Shown here: one piece after another, positions 43,630 to 54,153 of the stretch
Position numbering within the stretch: position 1 is the stretch's first letter
Layout: every line of letters begins with the position of its first letter
Program-made: the position numbers and the translations under genes
Notes under the pieces: generated by a model
Databases searched by the model: none
Seen by the model: only the letters and a program-made list of their open reading frames with translations
What the model was told of the DNA's origin: nothing
Assembly: GCF_024139115.2 (NCBI RefSeq)
Contig: NC_085140.1
Location: 24,210,035 to 24,274,034, forward strand
Length of the DNA: 64,000 nt
Direction of reading: 5' to 3'
From: Armigeres subalbatus
Lineage: Eukaryota; Arthropoda; Insecta; Diptera; Culicidae

Positions 43630-45997
43630 TTAATGCTTAGGTATAAACTTGAAGAGCCAGGAGCTACCATTTCCTTGATCTTTATTCAACAACCGCGTTT
43701 GTACCTGTCAGTAGATTTCCAAGCTCTCAGCAACATCAAGTTTCCACGGAGAAGAGACATTTCTTAAAATTTTAATGTTTGATGTCGTAATTGAATGATT
43801 TTCCTGATATACATGTTCAGCTACCGTAGACCTAAACTCATAATTTAATCCTTATCAGTTTCCCTCTTAGCCTTACTTACTTCTGCAATATGTTCTTTGA
43901 ACCTTACATCTAACGATCTTTTTGTTTGACCTACATATACTTTATCACACTGTGAACAATTAATTTGATAAACCCCGGCCTTATTTAACATTTCTACTCT
44001 ATCCTTTGTGGAGCCCAACAGTGTCTTCAGTTGATTGCTTCTGCTGGAGAATACTAAATCGATGCCGAATTTCCTCAGTCGATGGCGTAGCTGGTGGGTG
44101 ATGTGTCGATCATAGGGACCGATACCCTCTTCAACGGTTCATCGATCGGTGTTAGTGTTGTCAGTTCGTTTTCCGTAGGTTCCTCTGCTTCTTGTTGATG
44201 ATTGCTTGTATTGTTCTTTCCTTGTATCCATTGATCCTCGCTGTTTCCAAGATGTGTTGTAGCTCCTTCGTTTTTCCTTCTTCGCTCAGGGGAATCGTCT
44301 GCATCCTGTGGATCATGTGATGAAAAGCTGCCATTTTGTGCTGATACGAATGATTTGATGTGTATGGGATGACTCTCATGGTGTTGGTGGGCTTCCTGTA
44401 GATTTCGAAGTCTTATGTTGCATTTGTTCCTTGATAACCAGTAGATCCAAGAAAGGTAATTTACCTTCCTTTTCCTCCTCGTGGGTGAATTTGATGTCTT
44501 TATGCACGTTGTTTATCGCTTCCAAAATCCTGGGTAGATCTTTCCGGTTGATGATGCTGAAAATGTCGTCCACGTATCTCCACCACTTCTCTGGTAGTAC
44601 TCCTTGTTCCTCTAGGTTGTCCTCCAAATTCGCCATGAATAATTCGCACAAAAACGGTGATAGCGGATTTCCCATAGGTGCACCCTTCGTTTGTTTGTAG
44701 AAGCTTCCACGGAATGTAAAGTAGTTCTCATTCATGCATAATCTTGCAAGCTTGAGATACATCTTTACCTTTCCTCGCCATGTTGTATCCGTCCGTTGTC
44801 CTAGTAGCCAATCCTCCAAAAGGTTCAGAGCATCCTTCACTGGAACGCTTGGGAACAATGCCGCTACGTCGAATGATACCATGATGTCCTCTTCTCCGAT
44901 GTTTCCTGATTCCAATATCCTCTTGGTGAACTCCTGGGTGTTTACAACTGATCTGCTGGGGAACGGCTTCGGCATACTCTGGAACTCCTTGACTAACCAC
45001 TTGGCCAAGTTTTGTGTAGGGGATCCCACTGATGAAACTATTTCTCGCATCTCTGTACCTGGCTTATGTATCTTTGGTAGTCCTTTGATCCTTGGTAACA
45101 CAGGGTTCGTCATTTTAACGCGGGCTTCTCCGATGATCGTCTTGCATTCCTTTATCGTTTTATCCGTAAGTCGGATTAGTCCGGGTAGTGGGTCCACTCT
45201 CAAATGCCTGTATGGTCCTCCGTTGATTTTTGTCGTCATCTGTTCATCGTAGTCCTCTTTGTCCATTATCACCACTGCGTTTCCTTTGTCCGCCTTCATG
45301 TAGTAAACTGGTTTCTCCTTTAACTCCTTTAAAATCCTCCTCTCGTCTTTGTTCGATGTCCCATGATGTCCTGCTTTGATGGCGTCTGCTACGATGTTTC
45401 TCACGCTATTCTGGTCCCGTTGATCAACATTTCGTGAAATCGCTGTCTCAGTATCCACGATTATCTGCTCTAGATCCGCTTTCTGGGTTGTCGCATACCC
45501 TAACCCCTTGTTGAGGTGTGCTAATTGTTCCTCCGTAAACTGCTGTGTCGAACGGTTAACAACGAATCCCTCGATCATTTGTACTGTGGGGTTAGTCGTT
45601 CTACCTTCCGTCGCTGATTTCCCTCGTAGAATGGTCAATTTCTTCTTGTGCAGTCTCCTCTTCCTGTCCGCTTCACACTCTTCGGCCCGCTGTACCTTCT
45701 TTAGGAATATGTCGAAAGAATCTTGGTTCTCCTTTGCCAGCTTGAGGTGCAGGTTGTAGCACTCCAAGTTCAACCTCTCTAGCTTGGCATAGTGTCCCTT
45801 GATTGACAACTTCAACAAATCCGATTCCGCCCTCTTACTGATAGATTTTGGGATGTGAGCTCCCATCTTAATCCTATGGCTGACAGGAGTCAGCCTCTCC
45901 TTTGGCACTTCTTAAGGAAGGCCACGTCCTTAAGAATACCTGCGATCCTCCTCTTCAAATCTATAAAAGTACTACGCTCGTTCCGCTTGGATGCCAT
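43630..45997 (-). pseudogene. Penelope-like RT/GIY-YIG, unit M1 (frameshifted)
   Basis: ATG at 45997 (MASKRNERSTFIDLKRR) to TAA at 43630-43632, about 789 codons. A one-base loss near 45903 shifts the frame early. 45908-44376 is then open for 510 codons and carries the RT: YYMKADKGNAVVIMDKEDY, LPKIHKPGTEMRE, motif A SFDVAALFPSVPVKD, motif B KGAPMGNPLSPFLCELF and catalytic WWRYVDDIFSI. Further base losses near 44430, 44170, 44118 and 43850 break the tail, which holds the GIY-YIG endonuclease (GVYQINCSQCDKVYVGQT). Penelope proteins reverse-transcribe their RNA and use GIY-YIG nicking instead of an AP endonuclease. The RT motifs are the best preserved of the four units. Confidence 0.9.
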
Positions 45998-46091
45998 TTT
46001 GATAAGAAAATTATTTTGAGCTTTTTAGTGGAATGTTTTCACCTGTCATAAGACGAGTTTAAACAATCCCATTGAATTCCACCACTTAATT

Positions 46092-46150
46092 GTATCCTGA
46101 CAGATACGTATTTCGACCTCAACAGTAAGGCCGTCTTCAGTGTCTTGTAC
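46092..46150 (-). ncRNA. Hammerhead ribozyme motif, terminal repeat 2
   Basis: 59 nt, core intact. It lies in the predicted 5' leader of M1 and the 3' region of M2, so self-cleavage would separate tandem read-through transcripts into units. Confidence 0.75.
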
Positions 46151-46186
46151 TTGACTCGACTTGAAGAAAATGATCGCAGCTTACAC

Positions 46187-46194
46187 TATTTATA
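46187..46194 (-). promoter_or_regulatory. TATA box of Penelope terminal repeat 2
   Basis: TATAAATA on minus, same spacing to the hammerhead as in the other repeats. Would drive M1. Confidence 0.55.
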
Positions 46195-46266
46195 CTATGC
46201 GTAGGTATAATAATTTATCTAGGTACTTATCTTACTACGGTGCTTATTTCTACTCGCTTGATGCGC

Positions 46267-48642
46267 TTAATGCTTAGGTATAAACTTGAAGAGCCAGGAG
46301 CTACCATTTCCTTGATCTTTATTCAACAACCGCGTTTGTACCTGTTGGTAGAGTTTCATGCTCTCAGCAACATCAAGTTTCCACGGAGAAGAGACATTTC
46401 TTAAAATTTTAATGTTTGATGTCGTAATTGAATGATTTTCCTGATATACATGTTCAGCTACCTTAGACCTAAACTCATAATTTAATCCCTTATCAGTTTC
46501 CCTCTTAGCCTTACTTACTTCTGCAATATGTTCTTTGAACCTTACATCTAACGATCTTTTTGTTTGACCTACATATACTTTATCACACTGTGAACAATTA
46601 ATTTGATAAACCCCGGCCTTATTTAACATTTCTACTCTATCCTTTGTGGAGCCCAACAGTGTCTTCAGTTGATTGCTTCTGCTGGAGAATACTAAATCGA
46701 TGCCGAATTTCCTCAGTCGATGGCGTAGCTGGTGGGTGATGTGTCGATCATAGGGGACCGATACCCTCTTCAACGGTTCATCGATCGGTGTTAGTGTTGT
46801 CAGTTCGTTTTTCCGTAGGTTCCTCTGCTTCTTGTTGATGATTGCTTGTATTGTTCTTTCCTTGTATCCATTGATCCTCGCTGTTTCCAAGATGTGTTGT
46901 AGCTCCTTCGTTTTTCCTTCTTCGCTCAGGGAATCGTCTGCATCCTGTGGATCATGTGATGAAAAGCTGCCATTTTGTGCTGATACGAATGATTTGATGT
47001 GTATGGGATGACTCTCATGGTGTTGGTGGGCTTCCTGTAGATTTCGAAGTCTAATGTTGCATTTGTTCCCTTGATAACCAGTAGATCCAAGAAAGGTAAT
47101 TTACCTTCCTTTTCCTCCTCGTGGGTGAATTTGATGTCTTTATGCACGTTGTTTATCGCTTCCAAAATCCTGGGTAGATCTTTCCGGTTGATGATGCTGA
47201 AAATGTCGTCCACGTATCTCCACCACTTCTCTGGTAGTACTCCTTGTTCCTCTAGGTTGTCCTCCAAATTCGCCATGAATAATTCGCACAAAAACGGTGA
47301 TAGCGGATTTCCCATAGGTGCACCCTTCGTTTGTTTGTAGAAGCTTCCACGGAATGTAAAGTAGTTCTCATTCATGCATAATCTTGCAAGCTTGAGATAC
47401 ATCTTTACCTTTCCTCGCCATGTTGTATCCGTCCGTTGTCCTAGTAGCCAATCCTCCAAAAGGTTCAGAGCATCCTTCACTGGAACGCTTGGGAACAATG
47501 CCGCTACGTCGAATGATACCATGATGTCCTCTTCTCCGATGTTTCCTGATTCCAATATCCTCTTGGTGAACTCCTGGGTGTTTACAACTGATCTGCTGGG
47601 GAACGGCTTCGGCATACTCTGGAACTCCTTGACTAACCACTTGGCCAAGTTTTGTGTAGGGATCCCACTGATGAAACTATTTCTCGCATCTCTGTACCTG
47701 AAAGCTTATATGTATCTTTGGTAGTCCTTTGATCCTTGGTAACACAGGGTTCGTCATTTTAACGCGGGCTTCTCCGATGATCGTCTTGCATTCCTTTATC
47801 GTTTTATCCGTAAGTCGGATTAGTCCGGGTAGTGGGTCCACTCTCAAATGCCTGTATGGTCCTCCGTTGATTTTTGTCGTCATCTGTTCATCGTAGTCCT
47901 CTTTGTCCATTATCACCACTGCGTTTCCTTTGTCCGCCTTCATGTAGTAAACTGGTTTCTCCTTTAACTCCTTTAAAATCCTCCTCTCGTCTTTGTTCGA
48001 TGTCCCATGATGTCCTGCTTTGATGGCGTCTGCTACGATGTTTCTCACGCTATTCTGGTCCCGTTGATCAACATTTCGTGAAATCGCTGTCTCAGTATCC
48101 ACGATTATCTGCTCTAGATCCGCTTTCTGGGTTGTCGCATACCCTAACCCCTTGTTGAGGTGTGCTAATTGTTCCTCCGTAAACTGCTGTGTCGAACGGT
48201 TAACAACGAATCCCTCGATCATTTGTACTGTGGGGTTAGTCGTTCTACCTTCCGTCGCTGATTTCCCTCGTAGAATGGTCAATTTCTTCTTGTGCAGTCT
48301 CCTCTTCCTGTCCGCTTCACACTCTTCGGCCCGCTGTACCTTCTTTAGGAATATGTCGAAAGAATCTTGGTTCTCCTTTGCCAGCTTGAGGTGCAGGTTG
48401 TAGCACTCCAAGTTCAACCTCTCTAGCTTGGCATAGTGTCCCTTGATTGACAACTTCAACAAATCCGATTCCGCCCTCTTACTGATAGATTTTGGGATGT
48501 GAGCTCCCATCTTAATCCTATGGCTGACAGGAGTCAGCCTCTCCTTTTGGCACTTCTTAAGGAAGGCCACGTCCTTAAGAATACCTGCGACCCTCCTCTT
48601 CAAATCTATAAAAGTACTACGCTCGTTCCGCTTGGATGCCAG
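46267..48642 (-). pseudogene. Penelope-like RT/GIY-YIG, unit M2 (start and frame broken)
   Basis: The start position reads CTG (48642-48640) where M1 and P2 have ATG. From there the frame is open to about 47677. A 5-bp addition (creating aagctt near 47702) and a one-base loss near 47660 break it. 47648-46926 is open again and contains motif A, the complete motif B (GAPMGNPLSPFLCELF) and YVDD. A one-base loss near 46928 splits off the last 207 codons, which hold an uninterrupted GIY-YIG domain (GVYQINCSQCDKVYVGQTK, then RSLDVRFKEHI). Stop at 46267-46269. It has the best GIY-YIG region of the four copies. Confidence 0.88.
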
Positions 48643-48736
48643 TTTGATAAGAAAATTATTTTGAGCTTTTTAGTGGAATGTTTTCACCTGTCATAAGACG
48701 AGTTTAAACAATCCCATTGAATTCCACCACTTAATT

Positions 48737-48795
48737 GTATCCTGACAGATACGTATTTCGACCTCAACAGTAAGGCCGTCTTCAGTGTCTTGTAC
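48737..48795 (-). ncRNA. Hammerhead ribozyme motif, terminal repeat 3
   Basis: 59 nt with intact core, same as the neighbouring repeats. Confidence 0.75.
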
Positions 48796-48831
48796 TTGAC
48801 TCGACTTGAAGAAAATGATCGCAGCTTACAC

Positions 48832-48839
48832 TATTTATA
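48832..48839 (-). promoter_or_regulatory. TATA box of Penelope terminal repeat 3
   Basis: TATAAATA on minus. Would drive M2. Confidence 0.55.
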
Positions 48840-48911
48840 CTATGCGTAGGTATAATAATTTATCTAGGTACTTATCTTACTACGGTGCTTATTTCTACTC
48901 GCTTGATGCGC

Positions 48912-48994
48912 TTAATGCTTAGGTATAAACTTGAAGAGCCAGGAGCTACCATTTCCTTGATCTTTATTCAACAACCGCGTTTGAACCTGTCGGT
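48912..48994 (-). pseudogene. Penelope unit stub (last ~28 codons)
   Basis: The extreme C-terminus (ending SSWLFKFIPKH, stop at 48912-48914) of a further minus-strand unit, cut off at 48994 where the sequence switches to the opposite orientation. The junction shows 2-3 bp microhomology ('gat'). Confidence 0.8.
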
Positions 48995-50456
48995 AGATCA
49001 AAGGACTACCAAAGATACATAAGCCAGGTACAGAGATGCGAGAAATAGTTTCATCAGTGGGATCCCCTACACAAAACTTGGCCAAGTGGTTAGTCAAGGA
49101 GTTCCAGAGTATGCCGAAGCCGTTCCCCAGCAGATCAGTTGTAAACACCCAGGAGTTCACCAAGAGGATATTGGAATCAGGAAACATCGGAGAAGAGGAC
49201 ATCATGGTATCATTCGACGTAGCGGCATTGTTCCCAAGCGTTCCAGTGAAGGATGCTCTGAACCTTTTGGAGGATTGGCTACTAGGACAACGGACGGATA
49301 CAACATGGCGAGGAAAGGTAAAGATGTATCTCAAGCTTGCAAGATTATGCATGAATGAGAACTACTTTACATTCCGTGGAAGCTTCTACAAACAAACGAA
49401 GGGTGCACCTATGGAAATCCGCTATCACCGTTTTGTGCGAATTATTCATGGCGAATTTGGAGGACAACCTAGAGGAACAAGGAGTACTACCCGAGAAGTG
49501 GTGGAGATACGTGGACGACATTTTCAGCATCATCAACCGGAAAGATCTACCCAGGATTTTGGAAGCGATAAACAACGTGCATAAAGACATCAAATTCACC
49601 CACGAGGAGGAAAAGGAAGGTAAATTACCTTTCTTGGATCTACTGGTTATCAAGGGAACAAATGCAACATTAGACTTCGAAATCTACAGGAAGCCCACCA
49701 ACACCATGAGAGTCATCCCATACACATCAAATCATTCGTATCAGCACAAAATGGCAGCTTTTCATCACATGATCCACAGGATGCAGACGATTCCCCTGAG
49801 CGAAGAAGGAAAAACGAAGGAGCTACAACACATCTTGGAAACAGCGAGGATCAATGGATACAAGGAAAGAACAATACAAGCAATCATCAACAAGAAGCAG
49901 AGGAACCTACGGAAAACGAACTGACAACACTAACACCGATCGATGAACCGTTGAAGAGGGTATCGGTCCCCTATGATCGACACATCACCCACCAGCTACG
50001 CCATCGACTGAGGAAATTCGGCATCGATTTAGTATTCTCCAGCAGAAGCAATCAACTGAAGACACTGTTGGGCTCCACAAAGGATAGAGTAGAAATGTTA
50101 AATAAGGCCGGGGTTTATCAAATTAATTGTTCACAGTGTGATAAAGTATATGTAGGTCAAACAAAAGATCGTTAGATGTAAGGTTCAAAGAACATATTGC
50201 AGAAGTAAGTAAGGCTAAGAGGGAAACTGATAAGGGATTAAATTATGAGTTTAGGTCTAAGGTAGCTGAACATGTATATCAGGAAAATCATTCAATTACG
50301 ACATCAAACATTAAAATTTTAAGAAATGTCTCTTCTCCGTGGAAACTTGATGTTGCTGAGAGCTTGGAAATCTACCGACAGGTACAAACGCGGTTGTTGA
50401 ATAAAGATCAAGGAAATGGTAGCTCCTGGCTCTTCAAGTTTATACCTAAGCATTAA
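48995..50456 (+). pseudogene. Penelope-like RT/GIY-YIG, unit P1 (5' truncated)
   Basis: Begins within the RT (KGLPKIHKPGTEMREIVSS) at the inversion junction, so about 300 N-terminal codons are missing. Motif A is present. In motif B one G of 'atggg' is lost (near 49413), followed by a second base loss near 49432, so GAPMGNPLSP is not read through. YVDDIF is intact in the frame that resumes. Another A is lost near 50165 inside the GIY-YIG block. Stop at 50454-50456. The motif B and GIY-YIG losses are shared with P2. Confidence 0.88.
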
Positions 50457-50528
50457 GCGCATCAAGCGAGTAGAAATAAGCACCGTAGTAAGATAAGTAC
50501 CTAGATAAATTATTATACCTACGCATAG

Positions 50529-50536
50529 TATAAATA
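50529..50536 (+). promoter_or_regulatory. TATA box of Penelope terminal repeat 4
   Basis: TATAAATA. An initiator-like 'ttcaagt' lies about 30 bp downstream (50558-50564), upstream of the hammerhead, so transcripts would carry the ribozyme in their 5' leader. Confidence 0.6.
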
Positions 50537-50572
50537 GTGTAAGCTGCGATCATTTTCTTCAAGTCGAGTCAA

Positions 50573-50631
50573 GTACAAGACACTGAAGACGGCCTTACTG
50601 TTGAGGTCGAAATACGTATCTGTCAGGATAC
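50573..50631 (+). ncRNA. Hammerhead ribozyme motif, terminal repeat 4
   Basis: 59 nt. Core CUGAAGA at 50583-50589, stem II GGCCU/AGGUC, GAAA, then cleavage after C17 at 50620. Stem I is GACA/UGUC with an outer GUA/UAC helix across an internal loop. Confidence 0.78.
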
Positions 50632-50725
50632 AATTAAGTGGTGGAATTCAATGGGATTGTTTAAACTCGTCTTATGACAGGTGAAAACATTCCACTAAAA
50701 AGCTCAAAATAATTTTCTTATCAAA

Positions 50726-53075
50726 ATGGCATCCAAGCGGAACGAGCGTAGTACTTTTATAGATTTGAAGAGGAGGATCGCAGGTATTCTTAAGGACGTG
50801 GCCTTCCTTAAGAAGTGCCAAAAGGAGAGGCTGACTCCTGTCAGTAGGATTAAGATGGGAGCTCACATCCCAAAATCTATCAGTAAGAGAGCGGAATCGG
50901 ATTTGTTGAAGTTGTCAATCAATGGACACTATGCCAAACTAGAGAGGTTGAACTTGGAGTGCTCCAACCTGCACCTCAAGCTGGCAAAGGAGAACCAAGA
51001 TTCGTTCGACCTTTTCCTAAAGAAGGTACAGCAGGACAGGAAGAGGAGACTGCACAAGAAGAAATTGACCATTCTACGAGGGAAATCAGCGACGGAAGGT
51101 ATAACTTATAACCCCTCAGTACAAATGATCGAGGGATTCGTTGTTAACCGTTCGACACAGCAGTTTACGGAAGAACAATTAGCACACCTCAACAAGGGGT
51201 TAGGGTATGCGACAACCCAGAAAGCGGATCTAGAGCAGATAATCGTGGATACTGAGACAGCGATTTCACGAAATTTTGATCAACTGGACCAGAATAGCGT
51301 GAGAAACATCGTAGCAGACGCCATCAAAGCAGGACATCATGGGACATCGAACAAAGACGAGAGGAGGATTTTAAAGGAGTTAAAGGAGAAACCAGTTTAC
51401 TACATGAAGGCGGACAAAGGAAACGCAGTGGTGATAATGGACAAAGAGGACTACGATGAACAGATGACGACAAAAATCAACGGAGGACCATACAGGCATT
51501 TGAGAGTGGACCCACTACCCGGACTAATCCGACTTACGGATAAAACGATAAAGGAATGCAAGACGATCATCGGAGAAGCCCGCGTTAAAATGACGAACCC
51601 TGTGTTACCAAGGATCAAAGGACTACCAAAGATACATAAGCCAGGTACAGAGATGCGAGAAATAGTTTCATCAGTGGGATCCCCTACACAAAACTTGGCC
51701 AAGTGGTTAGTCAAGGAGTTCCAGAGTATGCCGAAGCCGTTCCCCAGCAGATCAGTTGTAAACACCCAGGAGTTCACCAAGAGGATATTGGAATCAGGAA
51801 ACATCGGAGAAGAGGACATCATGGTATCATTCGACGTAGCGGCATTGTTCCCAAGCGTTCCAGTGAAGGATGCTCTGAACCTTTTGGAGGATTGGCTACT
51901 AGGACAACGGACGGATACAACATGGCGAGGAAAGGTAAAGATGTATCTCAAGCTTGCAAGATTATGCATGAATGAGAACTACTTTACATTCCGTGGAAGC
52001 TTCTACAAACAAACGAAGGGTGCACCTATGGAAATCCGCTATCACCGTTTTTGTGCGAATTATTCATGGCGAATTTGGAGGACAACCTAGAGGAACAAGG
52101 AGTACTACCCGAGAAGTGGTGGAGATACGTGGACGACATTTTCAGCATCATCAACCGGAAAGATCTACCCAGGATTTTGGAAGCGATAAACAACGTGCAT
52201 AAAGACATCAAATTCACCCACGAGGAGGAAAAGGAAGGTAAATTACCTTTCTTGGATCTACTGGTTATCAAGGAAACAAATGCAACATTAGACTTCGAAA
52301 TCTACAGGAAGCCCACCAACACCATGAGAGTCATCCCATACACATCAAATCATTCGTATCAGCACAAAATGGCAGCTTTTCATCACATGATCCACAGGAT
52401 GCAGACGATTCCCCTGAGCGAAGAAGGAAAAACGAAGGAGCTACAACACATCTTGGAAACAGCGAGGATCAATGGATACAAGGAAAGAACAATACAAGCA
52501 ATCATCAACAAGAAGCAGAGGAACCTACGGAAAAACGAACTGACAACACTAACACCGATCGATGAACCGTTGAAGAGGGTATCGGTCCCCTATGATCGAC
52601 ACATCACCCACCAGCTACGCCATCGACTGAGGAAATTCGGCATCGATTTAGTATTCTCCAGCAGAAGCAATCAACTGAAGACACTGTTGGGCTCCACAAA
52701 GGATAGAGTAGAAATGTTAAATAAGGCCGGGGTTTATCAAATTAATTGTTCACAGTGTGATAAAGTATATGTAGGTCAAACAAAAGATCGTTAGATGTAA
52801 GGTTCAAAGAACATATTGCAGAAGTAAGTAAGGCTAAGAGGGAAACTGATAAGGGATTAAATTATGAGTTTAGGTCTAAGGTAGCTGAACATGTATATCA
52901 GGAAAATCATTCAATTACGACATCAAACATTAAAATTTTAAGAAATGTCTCTTCTCCGTGGAAACTTGATGTTGCTGAGAGCTTGGAAATCTACCGACAG
53001 GTACAAACGCGGTTGTTGAATAAAGATCAAGGAAATGGTAGCTCCTGGCTCTTCAAGTTTATACCTAAGCATTAA
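50726..53075 (+). pseudogene. Penelope-like RT/GIY-YIG, unit P2 (nearly full length)
   Basis: ATG at 50726, stop at 53073-53075, 2,350 bp. The first 435 codons are open (MASKRNERSTFIDLKRR, KADKGNAVVIMDKEDY, LPKIHKPGTEMRE, SFDVAALFPSVP) until a G lost from motif B near 52033 shifts the frame. 52051-52794 is open with YVDDIFSI, PFLDLLV and the start of GIY-YIG (VYQINCSQCDKVYVGQTK). An A lost near 52788 truncates the endonuclease. Compared with M1 it lacks 18 bp (near 51030) and 3 bp (near 50845), both in frame. It has an intact upstream promoter repeat but cannot make an active protein. Confidence 0.9.
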
Positions 53076-53147
53076 GCGCATCAAGCGAGTAGAAATAAGC
53101 ACCGTAGTAAGATAAGTACCTAGATAAATTATTATACCTACGCATAG

Positions 53148-53155
53148 TATAAATA
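53148..53155 (+). promoter_or_regulatory. TATA box of Penelope terminal repeat 5
   Basis: TATAAATA, in the same context as the other repeats. It would transcribe only the repeat end and then the LINE 3' part. Confidence 0.5.
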
Positions 53156-53191
53156 GTGTAAGCTGCGATCATTTTCTTCAAGTCGAGTCAA

Positions 53192-53250
53192 GTACAAGAC
53201 ACTGAAGACGGCCTTACTGTTGAGGTCGAAATACGTATCTGTCAGGATAC
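53192..53250 (+). ncRNA. Hammerhead ribozyme motif, terminal repeat 5
   Basis: 59 nt, same as terminal repeat 4, core intact. Confidence 0.75.
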
Positions 53251-53302
53251 AATTAAGTGGTGGAATTCAATGGGATTGTTTAAACTCGTCTTATGACAAA
53301 GG

Positions 53303-54101
53303 AAAAAAGTTTGGATATTTTCTCCACTTACTTGCAAAAATGGAAAATTTCCCCGAATGCTTCCAAAACTCAGCTTATAATTTTCCCACATAAGCCGAGA
53401 GCTTCTTATTTGAAACCTTCTAGCAGACATATTGTCACTATGAATGGGGTTCCAATTAATTGGTCTAGCGAAGCTAAATATTTAGGACTTCTGCTAGATC
53501 AAAAATTAACTTTTAAAAATCACATTGAAGGCCTTCAAGCCAAATGTAACAAATATATTAAGTGCCTATATCCACTTATAAACAGAAAATCAAAACTTTG
53601 TCTTAAGAACAAACTTTTGATTTACAAACAAATTTTAGACCTGCCATGTTGTATGCTGTGCCAATATGGGCTAGTTGCTGCAATACCAGAAAGAAGGCAC
53701 TCCAGAGGATTCAAAATAAAATTTTGAAAATGATTCTGAAGTTGCCTCCGTGGTATAGTACCAATGAACTTCATAGAATTTCTAATATTGAGACATTGCA
53801 ACAAATGTCCAACAAAATAATTTCCAATTTTAGACAAAAATCGTTGCAATCTTCTATTGCAACGATTAACTCCTTGTACCCTTAGTGTAAAATAGGTTAA
53901 GTTTAGTTTAAGTTGAAAACATTGTAATTCCTACATGGTTCAATTCAACCAGAGGAAAAAATTCTAACTGCCAGAGGCAATTGAAATGTATTAATAATAA
54001 CTAAAGCGTAACATAGCAAATAAGGATGATAGTGTTAAGAAAACACGGAACACCTAGTCTAAGAGATGAATGCATGTATTAGATAATTAGCAAATAAAAT
54101 T

Positions 54102-54139
<38 letters not shown>
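53303..54139 (+). pseudogene. Jockey LINE ORF2 C-terminus, 3' UTR and poly(A)
   Basis: Resumes exactly where 43364 stops, sharing the 11-bp duplicated 'aaaaaagtttg'. Reads LDIFSTYLQKWKISPNASK, INWSSEAKYLGLLLDQKLT and, after a frameshift near 53640, ISNIETLQQMSNKIISNFR, to a stop at 53883-53885. A ~215-bp 3' UTR precedes poly(A) at 54104-54139. It matches the truncated copy at 4880-5653. Confidence 0.88.
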
Positions 54140-54141
<2 letters not shown>

Positions 54142-54153
54142 GGGATGACCGTT

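Larger units (their letters stand above)
45998..46266 (-). repeat. Penelope terminal repeat 2 (between M1 and M2)
   Basis: Acts as the 3' end of M2 and the promoter/leader of M1. It has a TATA box at 46187-46194 and a hammerhead at 46092-46150, ending 'cttatcaaa' just before the M1 ATG. Confidence 0.85.
48643..48911 (-). repeat. Penelope terminal repeat 3 (upstream of M2)
   Basis: Leader of M2, and 3' end of the truncated stub at 48912-48994. TATA box at 48832-48839, hammerhead at 48737-48795. Confidence 0.85.
50457..50725 (+). repeat. Penelope terminal repeat 4 (between P1 and P2)
   Basis: TATA box at 50529-50536, predicted start near 50561, hammerhead at 50573-50631, then the tail 'ccactaaaaagctcaaaata' directly before the P2 ATG. 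Confidence 0.85.
43365..53302. mobile_element. Head-to-head Penelope-like element array
   Basis: A 9.9-kb insert flanked by an 11-bp duplication, aaaaaagtttg (43354-43364 and 53303-53313). The left arm, read on minus, is stub - terminal repeat - unit M2 - terminal repeat - unit M1 - terminal repeat. The right arm, read on plus, is truncated unit P1 - terminal repeat - unit P2 - terminal repeat. The arms meet at 48994/48995. All 3' ends point outward. The left outer end has the ~45-bp tail (ttattttgagctttttagtg type); the right outer end stops at 'cttatgaca'. Units encode a Penelope-type RT with a C-terminal GIY-YIG endonuclease, and every terminal repeat holds a hammerhead motif. Confidence 0.9.
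53076..53302 (+). repeat. Penelope terminal repeat 5 (right outer, no tail)
   Basis: TATA box at 53148-53155 and hammerhead at 53192-53250. Ends at 'cttatgaca' plus four unassigned bases before the target duplication; it lacks the tail seen at the left outer end. Confidence 0.85.
39642..54139 (+). mobile_element. Jockey-clade LINE, full length, interrupted by Penelope array
   Basis: Flanked by a 13-bp target duplication, tgggatgaccgtt (39629-39641 and 54141-54153). It starts at 'catcagaccgcatcgtgctt', encodes a knuckle-type ORF1 (39909-41294) overlapping an endonuclease/RT ORF2 (from 41281), and ends in a 36-base poly(A) (54104-54139). ORF2 is split at 43364 by a 9.9-kb Penelope insertion and resumes at 53303. 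ORF1, short spacing and clean poly(A) are Jockey-like. Both ORFs carry frameshifts, so it is dead, but the intact ends show it inserted as a full-length copy. Confidence 0.9.

Noticed and set aside
44734..45252. 172-codon frame opposite the Penelope RT, repeated at each unit
   Set aside because: A mirror frame of the conserved RT sequence. It recurs only because the RT is duplicated.
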